Of a DNA stretch of 64,000 nucleotides, positions 9,408 through 20,051 are shown piece after piece (within the stretch, counting starts at the first letter, position 1; the number at the start of each line of letters is the position of its first letter). The notes beneath the pieces were generated by a model. It had not been told where the DNA came from and searched no databases. It saw only the letters and a program-made list of their open reading frames with translations. The translations under genes were made by a program, and so were the position numbers. The DNA comes from Chloroflexota bacterium (GTDB lineage Bacteria > Chloroflexota > Dehalococcoidia > JACQUO01): assembly GCA_016210205.1 (NCBI GenBank), contig JACQUO010000004.1, positions 29,120 to 93,119 of the forward strand. Direction: 5' to 3'.

Positions 9408-10225
9408 CCCCAGCCCTAAGGCCAGTCTACCGCATTGGATGGTTCTCCACAGGACGGGATAAAGCCGCCCGGGAGCTGCTGGCGGCCGTGGTGGGGGAGC
9501 AAGCCTCGGGTCGGCTCAAGGCGCAAATCTCCTTCGTCTTCAGCCACTGCGAGCCGGGGGAGTCCCGGGAGAGCGACCACTTTTTCCGCCAGGTGCGGGG
9601 CTACGGCATCCCTCTGGTATGCCTCTCCTCCCGGCTCTCCCTGGGGCGGCAGCGTCCCACCGCGGAGTGGCGTCGTGCCTTCGACCAGCAGGTAATGGAG
9701 CGGCTGGCGGACTTCAGTCTGGACCTGGGGGTGCTGGCGGGCTACATGCTCATCGTGGGGGAGGAAATGTGTCACCGCTATCCCCTGATTAACCTCCACC
9801 CCGCCGCCCCCGGCGGCCCGACGGGCACCTGGCAGGAAGTGGTGTGGCAGCTCATCGAGGAGCGCGCCGGCGAGTCCGGCGTCATGATGCACCGGGCGAC
9901 CCCAGAGCTGGACCGGGGCCCGGTGGCCACCTTCTGCACCTACCCCCTGCGCGGCGGCGACCTCGACCGCGCCTGGCAGGCCATCGCGGGCCGCTCCGTA
10001 GCGGAACTGAAAGCCCAAGAGGGAGAGCGCCTCCCCCTATTCCAGCTCATCCGCCGGGAGGGGGTGCGGCGTGAGCTGCCCCTGATTGTAGCCACCCTGC
10101 GCGCCTTCAGCCGGGGAACGTTGCGCTTCCAGGACGACCAGGTGATGGACGCCCGCGGCAAGCCCATCCCCGGCCTTGACCTCACCGCGGAAATCGAGGC
10201 CGGTCTGAAAAAGGAGCGCGGGTGA
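9404..10225 (+). CDS. PurN-like formyltransferase-family protein of unknown specificity
   Basis: LINLHPAAPGG and GVMMHRATPELDRGPV match the N/H/D catalytic triad; 4-bp overlap with upstream gene. Confidence 0.75.
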   Translation: MTPALRPVYRIGWFSTGRDKAARELLAAVVGEQASGRLKAQISFVFSHCEPGESRESDHFFRQVRGYGIPLVCLSSRLSLGRQRPTAEWRRAFDQQVMERLADFSLDLGVLAGYMLIVGEEMCHRYPLINLHPAAPGGPTGTWQEVVWQLIEERAGESGVMMHRATPELDRGPVATFCTYPLRGGDLDRAWQAIAGRSVAELKAQEGERLPLFQLIRREGVRRELPLIVATLRAFSRGTLRFQDDQVMDARGKPIPGLDLTAEIEAGLKKERG

Positions 10226-11208
10226 AGGCCATCTTCTTCGACCTGGAGGGGCCCCTGACCCCCCAGGACAACGCCTTCGAGCTCATGCGGTCCTTCCCCC
10301 AGGGAGGGCACCTCTTTGCGGCCATCAGCCGCTACGACGACCTCCTGGCCCTGGCAGGGCAGGAGGGCTACGAGCCGGGCACCACCCTGGCTTTGATAGT
10401 CCCCTTCCTCCTTTATCACGGCATCACGGAGGCGAACATCCGCCGCCTGGGGCAGAGCGCGCCCCTGACCCCGGGGGCCGCCACCGCGGTAGCCCAACTG
10501 GCCCAGAACGACTGGCAAACCTTCGCCATCAGCACCGCCTACCACCCCTTCGCCCAGGAGATAGCCCAGCGGGTGGGCCTGGCCCCCCAGCGGCTGGCCT
10601 GCACCCCGATGCCCCTGGACCAAATACGGGCCTCTCTGCGCCAGCCAGACCTGGCGCCCGTCGCCCGGCTGGAGCCAGAACTCCTGCGCCTGGCCCCGGA
10701 TGACGACCGCGCCCTCCGCACGCGCCTGGACACCTTCTACCAAGAGGAGCTGCCCGGCACCCCCCTGGGGGCAGCGGTGAGCCAGATAAAGCCCATGGGC
10801 GGGGGACGCAAGGTGACCGCCCTTGAGGGCTTCGCCTCCTCCCTGGGGCTTTCCCTGGGGGAGGTCGTAGCCGTGGGCGATAGCATCACCGACTGCCGCA
10901 TGCTAGAGGCGGTGTCCCGCGCGGGGGGGCTGGCGGTAGCCTTCAACGCCAATCACTTCGCCCTACCCTGCGCCACCATGGGCCTGGCCTCCCGCAGCCT
11001 TCTGGACCTGCTAGTGGCCACCACGGCCTGGGAGCTGGGGGGCAAGGAAGGGGCAGAAGGCTTGATTCGGGTCAAGGAGGGCCTGGCCGAGCTGGAAGGC
11101 GGGGCCCATTTCCACTGGCTGGAGGGGCACTCAGACCTGACCCCCATCATCGCGCTCCACCAGGAGATGCGGCGCCACCTCCGCCACGACGCCGCCAGCT
11201 TGGGTTAG
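10222..11208 (+). CDS. HAD-superfamily hydrolase with DxE motif I
   Basis: MKAIFFDLEGPLTPQDNAFELM; VGDSITDCRMLEAV. Confidence 0.75.
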   Translation: MKAIFFDLEGPLTPQDNAFELMRSFPQGGHLFAAISRYDDLLALAGQEGYEPGTTLALIVPFLLYHGITEANIRRLGQSAPLTPGAATAVAQLAQNDWQTFAISTAYHPFAQEIAQRVGLAPQRLACTPMPLDQIRASLRQPDLAPVARLEPELLRLAPDDDRALRTRLDTFYQEELPGTPLGAAVSQIKPMGGGRKVTALEGFASSLGLSLGEVVAVGDSITDCRMLEAVSRAGGLAVAFNANHFALPCATMGLASRSLLDLLVATTAWELGGKEGAEGLIRVKEGLAELEGGAHFHWLEGHSDLTPIIALHQEMRRHLRHDAASLG

Positions 11209-11223
11209 TAAAGGCGAGGTGAA

Positions 11224-12195
11224 GTGCAAGAGCCAAGACTGGAGGTCATCGGCCTGGGGGCCATGAACCTGGACCGCTTCTACAGCGTGGGGCGCATCCT
11301 GGCCGATGGCGAGGGCGAAGTGCTGGCGACGACTACCGCCCCCGGCGGCTCTGCCGCCAACACCGTCTTCGCCCTGGCCCGGCTGGGGGTATCCTGCGGC
11401 TTCGTGGGGGCGGTGGGCCGGGACCTGGAGGGGGTGACCCTGGTCCGCGACCTGGAGCGCGCGGGCGTGGACACCAGCCGCATCAGGGTCAAGGCCCGAG
11501 ACGCCACCGGCGCCGTCATCTGCCTCACCGACCGGGAGGGCCGCCGCTCCCTCTATGTCTCGCCGGGGGCCAACCGACTCCTGGGCTGGCGGGATCTTGA
11601 CCTGGCCTACCTGGGGCAGGCTCGGTTCCTGCACCTTTCATCCTTCGTCCACCGCAGGCAACTCCACCTGCAGACCCGCCTGGCCCAGGAGCTGCCGCAA
11701 ACGGCCCTGAGCCTGTCCCTGGGCGCCCTTTACGCCGCCCTGGGCCTGAGAGCCCTGCGGCCCCTGCTGGCCCGGACCCGCCTCCTGTTCCTGAACCAGG
11801 AGGAGTTGCAGCAGCTTACAGACCAGGATTTGCCCCAGGGGGCGGCGAGACTGCGGGCGGAGGGCTGCCACACGGTAGTAGTCACGCTGGGGGCCGGCGC
11901 CCGCCGCTACGGACGGCGCACCGCCGCCTACATCGACTCCCAGGATGGGCAGTGCCTGGTGGAGGTCTCCGAGGGCGCACCCAACCTCGTGGACGCCACC
12001 GGGGCCGGGGATGCCTTTGCCGCGGGGTTCCTGCTGGGGCAGCTTAAGGGGATGAGCCTGCTGGAGTGCGGCTGTTTGGGAGACCTGGTGGCCCAGCGGG
12101 CCATCTCCTCCTTGGGAGCGAGGGGAGGGCTGCCCACCAGGGATGAACTGGCGCCGCTCTACCGAGAGGCCTACGGGGAGAATCTGCGGCTCTAG
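11224..12195 (+). CDS. PfkB-family carbohydrate/nucleoside kinase
   Basis: GGSAANTVFALARLG; GRDLEGVTLVRDLERAGVDTS; DATGAGDAFAAGFL. Confidence 0.9.
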   Translation: MQEPRLEVIGLGAMNLDRFYSVGRILADGEGEVLATTTAPGGSAANTVFALARLGVSCGFVGAVGRDLEGVTLVRDLERAGVDTSRIRVKARDATGAVICLTDREGRRSLYVSPGANRLLGWRDLDLAYLGQARFLHLSSFVHRRQLHLQTRLAQELPQTALSLSLGALYAALGLRALRPLLARTRLLFLNQEELQQLTDQDLPQGAARLRAEGCHTVVVTLGAGARRYGRRTAAYIDSQDGQCLVEVSEGAPNLVDATGAGDAFAAGFLLGQLKGMSLLECGCLGDLVAQRAISSLGARGGLPTRDELAPLYREAYGENLRL

Positions 12196-12219
12196 CGCCA
12201 TCGCCAGGAGGCCACAACC

Positions 12220-13506
12220 TCAGGCGGACTGCTTCTTCGCCGGCTCCTCCACGGGCACTCCGGAGCTATTCAAGAGCAAGGGCCGCTTCCGCCCCCTGAT
12301 GGTGTCGGCGTTGACCACGCACTTCTGCACATCCTTGAGGGACGGGATGTCGTACATGACCTCCAGGAGGGTGTCCTCCAGGATGGAGCGCAGGCCCCGG
12401 GCCCCACTCCCCTGCTTGAGAGACTCCTCGGCGATGATCTCCAGGGCCTCGGGAGCGAAGGCCAACTCCACCTCGTCCAGAGCGAAGGAGCGCTGATATT
12501 GCTTCACCAGGGCATTCTTAGGCTCCGTCAGCACCCGCACCAGGGCCTCTTGGCCCAAGGCCTCCAAGTTCACCCGCACAGGGAAGCGGCCGATGAACTC
12601 CGGGATGAAGCCAAACTGATAGAAGTCCTGGGACATGAGGTGCCGCAGGGGGTTCTCCACCGCCGCGCCCGCGGGCCCTTTGAAGCCCAGAGACCGCTTC
12701 CCTCTCCCCAGGCGCCGCTCCACCATCCCCTCTAGGCCCTCGAAAGTGCCCCCGCCGATGAAGAGGATGTTGCTGGTGTTGAGCTGGATGAACTCCTGCT
12801 GGGGGTGTTTGCGCCCGCCGTGAGGGGGCACATTGGCGGTGACGCCCTCCAGGATTTTCAGCAAGCCCTGCTGAACACCTTCGCCGGAGACATCTCGAGT
12901 GATGGAGGGGTTGGCGGCCTTGCGGGTGATTTTATCGATTTCGTCGATGTAGATGATGCCCCGCTCGGCCCGGGCCAGATCGAAGTCCGCCGCCTGGATG
13001 AGCCGCAGGAGGATGGTCTCCACATCCTCGCCCACATAGCCGGCCTCGGTGAGAGAGGTGGCATCCGAGATGCTGAAGGGGACATCCAGGATGCGCGCCA
13101 GGGTCCGGGCCAGCAGGGTCTTGCCGCTGCCCGTGGGCCCCACCATGAGGATGTTGGTCTTCTCCAGCTCCACATCCTCGCCCTTGACGTTGGAGCCGAT
13201 GCGCTTATAGTGATTATAGACCGCAACACTCAAGACCCTTTTGGCCTGCTCCTGGCCGATGACATATTCGCTTAGCTGCTGGTAGATTTTCCGGGGGGTC
13301 AGTTGGGGAACACCGGCAGGCGGAGCGCCCTTGGGTTTGGCGGGGACAACCGCCTGGTCGTCCTGGACAATCTCCCGGCACAACTCTACACACTCATCAC
13401 AGATATAGACCGCATTGGGGCCTGCGATGAGGCGCTTCACCTCATCCTGAGTCTTCCCGCAGAAGGAGCATTGGTAATAGGGACGAGTGCTCTTACCGCT
13501 GGCCAT
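12220..13506 (-). CDS. clpX: ATP-dependent Clp protease ATP-binding subunit ClpX
   Basis: [45 protein letters not shown]. Confidence 0.98.
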   Translation of the reverse strand: MASGKSTRPYYQCSFCGKTQDEVKRLIAGPNAVYICDECVELCREIVQDDQAVVPAKPKGAPPAGVPQLTPRKIYQQLSEYVIGQEQAKRVLSVAVYNHYKRIGSNVKGEDVELEKTNILMVGPTGSGKTLLARTLARILDVPFSISDATSLTEAGYVGEDVETILLRLIQAADFDLARAERGIIYIDEIDKITRKAANPSITRDVSGEGVQQGLLKILEGVTANVPPHGGRKHPQQEFIQLNTSNILFIGGGTFEGLEGMVERRLGRGKRSLGFKGPAGAAVENPLRHLMSQDFYQFGFIPEFIGRFPVRVNLEALGQEALVRVLTEPKNALVKQYQRSFALDEVELAFAPEALEIIAEESLKQGSGARGLRSILEDTLLEVMYDIPSLKDVQKCVVNADTIRGRKRPLLLNSSGVPVEEPAKKQSA

Positions 13507-13511
13507 GATGT

Positions 13512-14138
13512 CTAGCCCCCACCTCCGCTGACCGCCTTGACCCCCGGCTTCACCAGGATTTCATCGATGACCCCGTACTCCAGGGCCTGCTCAGAGCTGA
13601 GAAAGAAGTCCCGGTCCGAGTCCCGGGCGATTTTCTCCTTGGTCTGCCCCGTATGCCTGGCCAGGATGGAGCGGATAATGTCCTGCATCCGCAGAATCTC
13701 CCGTGCGGCAATCTCAATGTCCGAAGCCTGCCCCTGGGCACCGCCGATGGGCTGGTGCATGTGGATGGTGGAGTGGGGCAGGGCAAAACGCTTGCCCTTG
13801 GTCCCTGCCGCCAGCAAGACCGTGCCCATGCTGGCCGCCAGCCCCACGCAGATGGTGGAGATGTCCGGCTTCACCAGCTGCATGGTGTCGTAGATGGCCA
13901 GGCCGGCGCTGATGATGCCGCCGGGGCAATGGATATAGACACTGATGTCCTTATCCGGGTCCTCCCGCTCCAGGTAGAGGAGCTGGGCGATGATAAGGTT
14001 GGCAATCTGGTCGTTGATGGGGGTCCCTAAGAAGACGATGCGCTCTTTGAGGAGGAGGGAGTAGATATCGAAAGCCCGCTCTCCCCGGGCGCCGCTCTCA
14101 ATGACCATGGGGATGATGTTCGCTGGCCCTGGATTCAT
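13512..14138 (-). CDS. clpP: ATP-dependent Clp protease proteolytic subunit
   Basis: [34 protein letters not shown]. Confidence 0.98.
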   Translation of the reverse strand: MNPGPANIIPMVIESGARGERAFDIYSLLLKERIVFLGTPINDQIANLIIAQLLYLEREDPDKDISVYIHCPGGIISAGLAIYDTMQLVKPDISTICVGLAASMGTVLLAAGTKGKRFALPHSTIHMHQPIGGAQGQASDIEIAAREILRMQDIIRSILARHTGQTKEKIARDSDRDFFLSSEQALEYGVIDEILVKPGVKAVSGGGG

Positions 14139-14200
14139 TATAAGACCTCCTGCTGGCCGTAATCGGGCCTTACCCCGGGGGTGAAACGATACTTTTTCGC

Positions 14201-15619
14201 CTACGGCTGCGGCTGGGAAGGCGGCTCCTCAGCCGGCCGCTGGGCCTTGACCTCGCCCCCGGGGGTCCAAAGGGTCACCCCCGGCTCCTGGGGGCCTTTG
14301 GCCTTCTCCTCGGGAGTCCAAAGGCCCGCCCGCGCCCGGTAGCCCCGGGTGGCAATGGCCGCCAGCCTCTCCGCCGCCCGGCGCGGTCCCAGGTTGCTCT
14401 TCACCGACTCACGACCGCCTGGAGTCTGGAGAAGCCTCAGCATCTCCTCCCGCTGCTCCGCCGCCCCCACGATGAGACGGTCGATTTCGGCATTCACCTC
14501 CGCCTCGGTTATCTCTATTTTCTCCACTTCCTGGAGCTTGTCAAGGACCAGGCTCCTCAAGACCCGGGCCTTGGCCTGGGGCCGGAGCTCCTCCTTGACC
14601 TGCTCCAGGGTGGTATTGCGGCTCTTCAGATAGTCCTCCAGGCGGCTGCCCTGGCTGCGTACCAAAGTATCCTGGTCCTGGAGGATGTGCTCCAGCTCCC
14701 ACTCCTCCATAATCTCCGGGTATTCTATTTGGGACATCTGAATAGTGGCCTCGATGGCCCGGTCCTCCACGCGGCGCTGGGCCTCCGCCTCCTTCCGAGC
14801 ACGGAGATTGCCCTCCAAGTTCTGCCGCAGCCCCTCCAGGTTCAGGATGCCTTGCCCGAAGATGCGGGCGAAATCATCGTTCACTTCGGGGAGGCGTTTG
14901 GACTTGATTTCTTTGACCGATACGGAAAAGTCGAACTTTTTGCCCGCCAGGCTGGCGATGCCGTAGTCCGAAGCAAACTCAATGGTGAAGGCTCGCTTCT
15001 CCCCGGAGGCAGCTCCCTCCAGCTTCTCCGCGAAGCCGGGGACCGGGACGCCAGAGCCCGCCACCAACTGGTACTGGATGTTGCTCTCCTGCAAGATAGC
15101 CTCTCCCCCCGAGACACCCCGGACATCCATGGTGAGGAGGTCACCCATCTGGCACGCCCGCTCCACCGGCTCCCAGGGCGCCCGAAGGGAGCGCAGTTGC
15201 TCCACCACCTGGTCCACCTCCTCTGGGGTCACGGCTACCTTGTCCGGCTCCAGATTCAGGCTGTTATAGTCCCCCAGGGTGATGACAGGCCGGACCGCCA
15301 CCGTGGCCTTGAAGGCCACCGGCTCCCGCTGGAGCATCTCTATCTGGGGCTGGGCGATGGCATCGATGTTCTGCTCTTTGATGGCCCGGTTGTAAGCCTC
15401 GGGCACCAGGATTTCGATAGCCTCCTCCACCAGGGCCTCCCGGCCCACATGGCGCTCCAGGGTGGTGCGAGGGGCTTTCCCCTTGCGGAAGCCCGGCACC
15501 GCCACCCGGTCCACCAGCCGCCGGTAGGCCTTGTCCAGGGACGCCTCCATCTCCTGGGACTCCGCTTCCACATGGAGGAGCGCCCGGCTTTGAGGCAGTT
15601 TTTCCGTGGTCACCTTCAT
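14201..15619 (-). CDS. tig: Trigger factor
   Basis: [19 protein letters not shown]; ribosome-binding, PPIase-like and C-terminal domains; directly upstream of clpP-clpX. Confidence 0.95.
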   Translation of the reverse strand: MKVTTEKLPQSRALLHVEAESQEMEASLDKAYRRLVDRVAVPGFRKGKAPRTTLERHVGREALVEEAIEILVPEAYNRAIKEQNIDAIAQPQIEMLQREPVAFKATVAVRPVITLGDYNSLNLEPDKVAVTPEEVDQVVEQLRSLRAPWEPVERACQMGDLLTMDVRGVSGGEAILQESNIQYQLVAGSGVPVPGFAEKLEGAASGEKRAFTIEFASDYGIASLAGKKFDFSVSVKEIKSKRLPEVNDDFARIFGQGILNLEGLRQNLEGNLRARKEAEAQRRVEDRAIEATIQMSQIEYPEIMEEWELEHILQDQDTLVRSQGSRLEDYLKSRNTTLEQVKEELRPQAKARVLRSLVLDKLQEVEKIEITEAEVNAEIDRLIVGAAEQREEMLRLLQTPGGRESVKSNLGPRRAAERLAAIATRGYRARAGLWTPEEKAKGPQEPGVTLWTPGGEVKAQRPAEEPPSQPQP

Positions 15620-15689
15620 CAGACTACAACTCCAAGCTCACATTATAGCATAGCTAGGGGAAAAACAAAGAGGGCCATATTCGCCCCAA

Positions 15690-15912
15690 GAAAAAGGGCC
15701 GCCTTGGCAGCCCTTTGATTTTATAACCCGCCATGTCGTGTGACCTGAGATTTTTGAACCGTATCAGCCAGGTGGGGACATCCCATTGAAGCAGGCCTTT
15801 CCGCGCCCAGGCGGCCTAGGCCGCACCGCCGGAGACCGCGTCCCCCTACATCGTTATGTTGGGCTCAAAATCACCGGTAGCATCACGAGCACGGCAGGCA
15901 GAGCCCTTCTGT
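15690..15912 (-). ncRNA. Candidate structured ncRNA, 6S-like, with own promoter and terminator
   Basis: Minus strand: TTGCGA-N17-TAGGAT promoter; closing stem GCCGTG.TCGTG/CACGA.CATGGC plus GAG/CTC; large internal loop; inner stem GGGGGAC/GTCCCC; AAAGGGC..GCCCTTT hairpin then T-rich tract. Confidence 0.5.
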
Positions 15913-15957
15913 CAGCTAATCCTAGCAAAAAGCGCCCTCCCTCGCAAGGGCCTTGAC

Positions 15958-16090
15958 GGAGAGCGTTTAGAAACGGGGAGCACAAGGGGCCTCTCCCCTT
16001 GTCGGGGTCCCCCCAACCTCACTCAATCCCCCCTTCCTGGCCCAGGAAGGGGGTCAGGGGGATGGTCGCCAGGCGCTGCTGAACGACCCC
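15958..16090. repeat. MITE-like interspersed repeat (diverged copy)
   Basis: Left GGAGAGCGTTTAGAAACG, right GGCGCTGCTGAACGACCCC; internal hairpins including CCTTCCTGGCCCAGGAAGG. Confidence 0.7.
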
Positions 16091-16103
16091 TCGTCTAGGC
16101 GCA

Positions 16104-17897
16104 CTAGGGGCCATTTTTGCCCTCAGGCCAGGCCTCATCCCTGATGGCCAGATGCAGCTCCCGAAGCTGCGCCTCGGACACGGGGGAGGGGGAGCCGGTC
16201 ATGGGGTCCGTGGCGCTCTTGGACTTGGGGAAGGCGATGACCTCCCGGATATTATCCTCCCGGGCCAGGAGCATGGCCAGGCGATCGATGCCTGGGGCAA
16301 TGCCACCATGGGGTGGCGCCCCGTACTGGAAGGCCTCCAGGAGGTGGCCAAAACGCTCCTGGATTTCCTCCGCGTTATAGCCCAAAAGAGAGAATATCTT
16401 CTCCTGGAGCGGGGCCTGATGGATGCGGATGCTGCCGCTGGAGAGTTCGTAGCCGTTGCAGACCAGGTCGTAATGCTGTGAACGGACTTTGTCAGGGGCG
16501 GAGTCCAGGAGCGGGATGTCCTCGGGCACCGGGGCGGTGAAGGGATGGTGCACTGGCTCCCAGCGCCGTTCCTCGGGCCGCCACTCCAGCAGGGGGAAGT
16601 TCCGCACAAAAGCAAAGGCCAAAAGGTTAGGGTCAGCCAAGCTCAGGCGGCGGGCCAGCTCCTGGCGCAGGGCGCTCAGGGCGGCATCGGCCACGGGCCG
16701 CGGGCCGGCGACTATGAGAAGCAGGTCACCTCGGCTGGCCCCGAGACGGGCCGCCAGGGCCTGCACCAGCTCCGGAGTCAAATATCGGGCGGCGGCGGAG
16801 CGGTATGCTCCTTCTGGGTCCAGGGCGATGGTCACCAGGCCCGCCGCCCCCCGAGCACGGGCCAGCTCCGTCAGCTCCTCCAGCTGGCGGCGGGTGTAGC
16901 CAGCGCCCTGGGGCAGCGCCAGGCCCCGGACCGCGCCCCCGGCCGCCAAGACCGCGCGGAAGACCTGGAACTCACTGCCCGCCACCAGGTCGGAGAGGTC
17001 AGCCAACTCCAGGCCGTAGCGCAGGTCGGGCTTGTCGATGCCGAAACGCTCCAGGCAATCCCCATAGGAGAGACGCGGAAAGGGCTTGATGATGCGGAAT
17101 CCGGGGGCCACCGCCTCCACCAGGGAGATGACCAGCTCCTCGGTGAGGGCCAGGATATCATCCTCCTCCACGAAGGACATCTCCAGGTCAAGTTGGGTGA
17201 ACTCCGGCTGGCGGTCCGCCCGCTGGTCCTCATCCCGAAAGCAACGGGCAATCTGATAGTAGCGCTCCAGGCCGGCCACCATGAGAAGCTGCTTGAGCTG
17301 CTGGGGAGATTGGGGCAAGGCGTAGAACTTCCCCGGATAGAGGCGGCTGGGCACCAGGTAGTCCCGCGCCCCCTCGGGGGTGCTCTTGAGCAGGATTGGC
17401 GTCTCCACCTCCACGAAATCGCGGGCGTCCAGGAAGGCGCGGATGAACTTGACCATGCGGTGGCGCAGGAGCAGGTTGTCCCGCAGGCGCGGACGGCGCA
17501 GGTCCAGGTAGCGGTAGCGCAGCCGCACCATCTCGTCCACCTCCCCATCCTCGGTGATGCTGAAGGGCGGAGTCTTGGCGGCGTTGAGGACCTGGACGCT
17601 GCGGGCCTGAACCTCCACCTTCCCGGTGGGGAGATTGAGGTTGACAGTGCCGGCGGGCCGCGGGATGACCTCCCCCACCACCTGGAGCACAAACTCGCTC
17701 CGGGCCTGGCCCGCGGCCCGGTGGGCCTCGGGAGCGGCCTCCGGATTCACCACCACCTGGACCAGACCCCCCCGGTCTCGCAGGTCCAGGAAGATGAGGC
17801 CGCCGTGGTCACGCCGGCGGTGCACCCAGCCCGCCAGGGTCACCCTCTGGCCAATATGGCTCTCGCGGATTTCGCCGCAGCTGTGGGTTTTAAGCAA
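16104..17897 (-). CDS. aspS: Aspartyl-tRNA synthetase, bacterial type
   Basis: [56 protein letters not shown]. Confidence 0.98.
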   Translation of the reverse strand: MLKTHSCGEIRESHIGQRVTLAGWVHRRRDHGGLIFLDLRDRGGLVQVVVNPEAAPEAHRAAGQARSEFVLQVVGEVIPRPAGTVNLNLPTGKVEVQARSVQVLNAAKTPPFSITEDGEVDEMVRLRYRYLDLRRPRLRDNLLLRHRMVKFIRAFLDARDFVEVETPILLKSTPEGARDYLVPSRLYPGKFYALPQSPQQLKQLLMVAGLERYYQIARCFRDEDQRADRQPEFTQLDLEMSFVEEDDILALTEELVISLVEAVAPGFRIIKPFPRLSYGDCLERFGIDKPDLRYGLELADLSDLVAGSEFQVFRAVLAAGGAVRGLALPQGAGYTRRQLEELTELARARGAAGLVTIALDPEGAYRSAAARYLTPELVQALAARLGASRGDLLLIVAGPRPVADAALSALRQELARRLSLADPNLLAFAFVRNFPLLEWRPEERRWEPVHHPFTAPVPEDIPLLDSAPDKVRSQHYDLVCNGYELSSGSIRIHQAPLQEKIFSLLGYNAEEIQERFGHLLEAFQYGAPPHGGIAPGIDRLAMLLAREDNIREVIAFPKSKSATDPMTGSPSPVSEAQLRELHLAIRDEAWPEGKNGP

Positions 17898-17990
17898 GGT
17901 GCCCTCCTCAGGGCCGCATTATAGCCCAAGGCCCACCCCTTTTCAAAAGAGGCCAGCCATGAACACCTGAGCCCACTGCCTCCGAGGCCT

Positions 17991-18470
17991 GAGGCTATTT
18001 AGCAACTGGGGGGCAGGGCAAGACCCAGACCCCTGGGTTCTTGCCTCTCTCCCTACCCGGGAGTCCAGAGGGGCTGCCCCCTCTGCCGGGAGCCAGAGGG
18101 CCGGCTCTCCGTGGGGGTGCTAGGAGTCGTGGGGCAATGCCTGCCTTTCTTTCGTCCAGTTCGGGGGAACCCCAGCGGTTGCATGGATGAAACCCAACTC
18201 AGGCGGGCCAGGGGCCTGGGGGTGCCCCCCAGCCTCCTCTCCCTTCCCTATTCGGCGGGGGGAGTCCAGAGCGGGCGCTACCCCCTCTGGCGCGGGCCTG
18301 GGGCCTGCCCTTTCGTAGGGGGTGCAGGGGGAACGCCCCCTGCCAGGGGCCTGGGGGTGCCCCCCAGCCTCCTCTCCCTTCCCCCTCTCCTTCCAGGAGA
18401 AGGGGATAGGGGGTGAGGTGACCAGAAGACCGAGAGATTTAGGGAGCGGACAAGCCTTGCTAAACTCTCC
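17991..18470. repeat. Long composite member of the hairpin-rich interspersed repeat family
   Basis: Ends carry TTTAGCAA/TTGCTAAA; contains the GGGGTGCAGGGGGAACGCCCCCTGCC...GGGGGTGCCCCCCAGC core. Confidence 0.7.
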
Positions 18471-18529
18471 CCGGGTCTCCGACTTGCTTTTTTTGAGCCA
18501 TTATGTTACGGTCAAGGCGAGGTCACTAA

Positions 18530-18721
18530 ATGCCATTTCGCATCGGGCCCATGGAGTTGATTATTGTCTTGGTCATCGTCCTCGTCGTCTTCGGCGTGGG
18601 CCGACTGCCGGAGGTGGGCGGGGCTTTGGGCAAAGGCATAAAGGAATTCCGCAAGGCCTCCTCGAGCGAAAGCGAAAGCAAAACGCCCGCGGGGGAACAG
18701 CCCAAAGACAAGAAGGCCTGA
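18530..18721 (+). CDS. tatA: Sec-independent protein translocase TatA/TatE
   Basis: [36 protein letters not shown]. Confidence 0.93.
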   Translation: MPFRIGPMELIIVLVIVLVVFGVGRLPEVGGALGKGIKEFRKASSSESESKTPAGEQPKDKKA

Positions 18722-18778
18722 GCCTCCCCGGCCAATGGAGGACTGCCCTCTAGAAGCGGGAGTCTAGCCAGCCGTGAT

Positions 18779-18811
18779 GCCAGCTATTGCTTGCGATAGC
18801 TGGCTTTTTTT
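18779..18811 (+). terminator. Rho-independent terminator after tatA
   Basis: GCCAGCTAT-N8-ATAGCTGGC followed by TTTTTTT. Confidence 0.93.
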
Positions 18812-18845
18812 GTCGGGTAGAAAGTAGAAGGAAGAGAGGGGCGCT

Positions 18846-19829
18846 ATGTTCGAGACCAGGCTCACCCGAATGCTGGGCATCAAGTATCCCATCCTCTGCG
18901 GCGGCATGGCGCAGCTGGCCAAGGCCGAGCTGGTGGCGGCCGTGGGCAACGCCGGCGGCCTGGGATTCCTCATCGGCAGTTCCTTCCGGACCCCCAGCGC
19001 CCTAAGCGACGAGATAAAGCGGACCAAGGGCCTCACCGACAAACCCTTCGGCGTGAACATCGGCATCTTCCGGGGCACCCAGCCGGAGCGGGTTCTGGGC
19101 CTCATCGACACCCTGGCGGCGGAAGGCGTGCGGGTGGTGGAGACCGCGGGCCAGAGCCCGGAGCCCTACATCGAGCGCTTCCACGCCGCCGGCATCAAGG
19201 TCATCCACAAAGTGCCCGCGGTGCGATTCGCCCGCACCGCCGAGCGAGTGGGGGTGGACGCCATCACCCTCGTAGGCTTCGAGTGCGGCGGCGCCCTGGG
19301 CAACGACGATGTCACCACCTTCATCCTTATCCCCCGCGCCGTGGATGCGGTGAAAATCCCCGTCGTCGCCGGGGGCGGCGTTGGCGACGCCCGGGGCTTC
19401 GTGGCGGCCCTGGCCCTGGGAGCCGAGGCGGTCATCATGGGCACCCGGTTCATGGCCACCACCGAGTGCCCCGCCCACCCCAAGTTCAAAGAGGCCCTTT
19501 TAGCCCTCCAGGAGACCGATACCGTCGTAGTGGAGCGCCCCCGCAACACCCACCGGGTGATTCGGGGCGAGATGGTGCAGAAAGTCCTCGACCTGGAGAA
19601 GGACGGCGCCGCCCCCGAAGAGATAGCCAGGGTACGCGGCGACATGGTGGGCCGGGCGGCCACCGACGGCAACCTGAACCTCTCCCTCGTGCCCTGCGGC
19701 CAGGTGGTGGGCCTGGTCTCTCAGATAAAGCCCGTGGCCGAGGTCATGCAGGAGATAATCCAGGGCGCTCAGGCGCTGGTGGGGCGCCTGGGTCAGGCCT
19801 CCTTTATACCAGCGAGAACCAGCGCCTGA
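18846..19829 (+). CDS. Nitronate monooxygenase / FabK-like FMN-dependent protein
   Basis: TRMLGIKYPILCGGMAQLA; PVVAGGGVGDARGFVAALALGAEAVIMGTRFMATTEC. Confidence 0.88.
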   Translation: MFETRLTRMLGIKYPILCGGMAQLAKAELVAAVGNAGGLGFLIGSSFRTPSALSDEIKRTKGLTDKPFGVNIGIFRGTQPERVLGLIDTLAAEGVRVVETAGQSPEPYIERFHAAGIKVIHKVPAVRFARTAERVGVDAITLVGFECGGALGNDDVTTFILIPRAVDAVKIPVVAGGGVGDARGFVAALALGAEAVIMGTRFMATTECPAHPKFKEALLALQETDTVVVERPRNTHRVIRGEMVQKVLDLEKDGAAPEEIARVRGDMVGRAATDGNLNLSLVPCGQVVGLVSQIKPVAEVMQEIIQGAQALVGRLGQASFIPARTSA

Positions 19830-19849
19830 GCACATCCCCCCGGGTGCTG

Positions 19850-20000
19850 GGGCCAAGCTCCGCCTGGGGGCGAGCCCCTACGTAGGGGTGCAGGGTTCCC
19901 CCTGCCGGGGGCTGGGGGGTGTCCCCCAAATACCGCCTATTCCCCCTTCTCCTGCAGGAGAAGGGGGCCAGGGGGATGAGGTATCCCCCAGAGGAAAAGA
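19850..20000. repeat. Hairpin-rich interspersed repeat family copy
   Basis: GGGGTGCAGGGTTCCCCCTGCCGGGGGCTGGGGGGTGTCCCCC...CCTTCTCCTGCAGGAGAAGG. Confidence 0.7.
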
Positions 20001-20051
20001 CCCTGTCTGAAGCTTCAGGCGCTGGCACCCCCTGCTAGAAAGAACCATCCT

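Noticed and set aside
15690-15912. tmRNA, SRP RNA or RNase P RNA as identity of the ncRNA
   Set aside because: No tRNA-like ends, no GGTCCGGAAGGAAGCAGC SRP core, no GAGGAAAGTCC RNase P motif.
16545-17924. 459-aa plus-strand ORF
   Set aside because: Antisense to aspS, low-complexity composition, typical shadow ORF in GC-rich DNA.
18111-18416. ORF reading GVPPSLLSLP repeats
   Set aside because: Translation of the hairpin-rich repeat family; the same peptide appears at 29875-30183.
17991-18470. CRISPR array because of repeated GC-rich units
   Set aside because: Units are not evenly spaced, contain internal hairpins, match dispersed repeats, and no cas genes are present.
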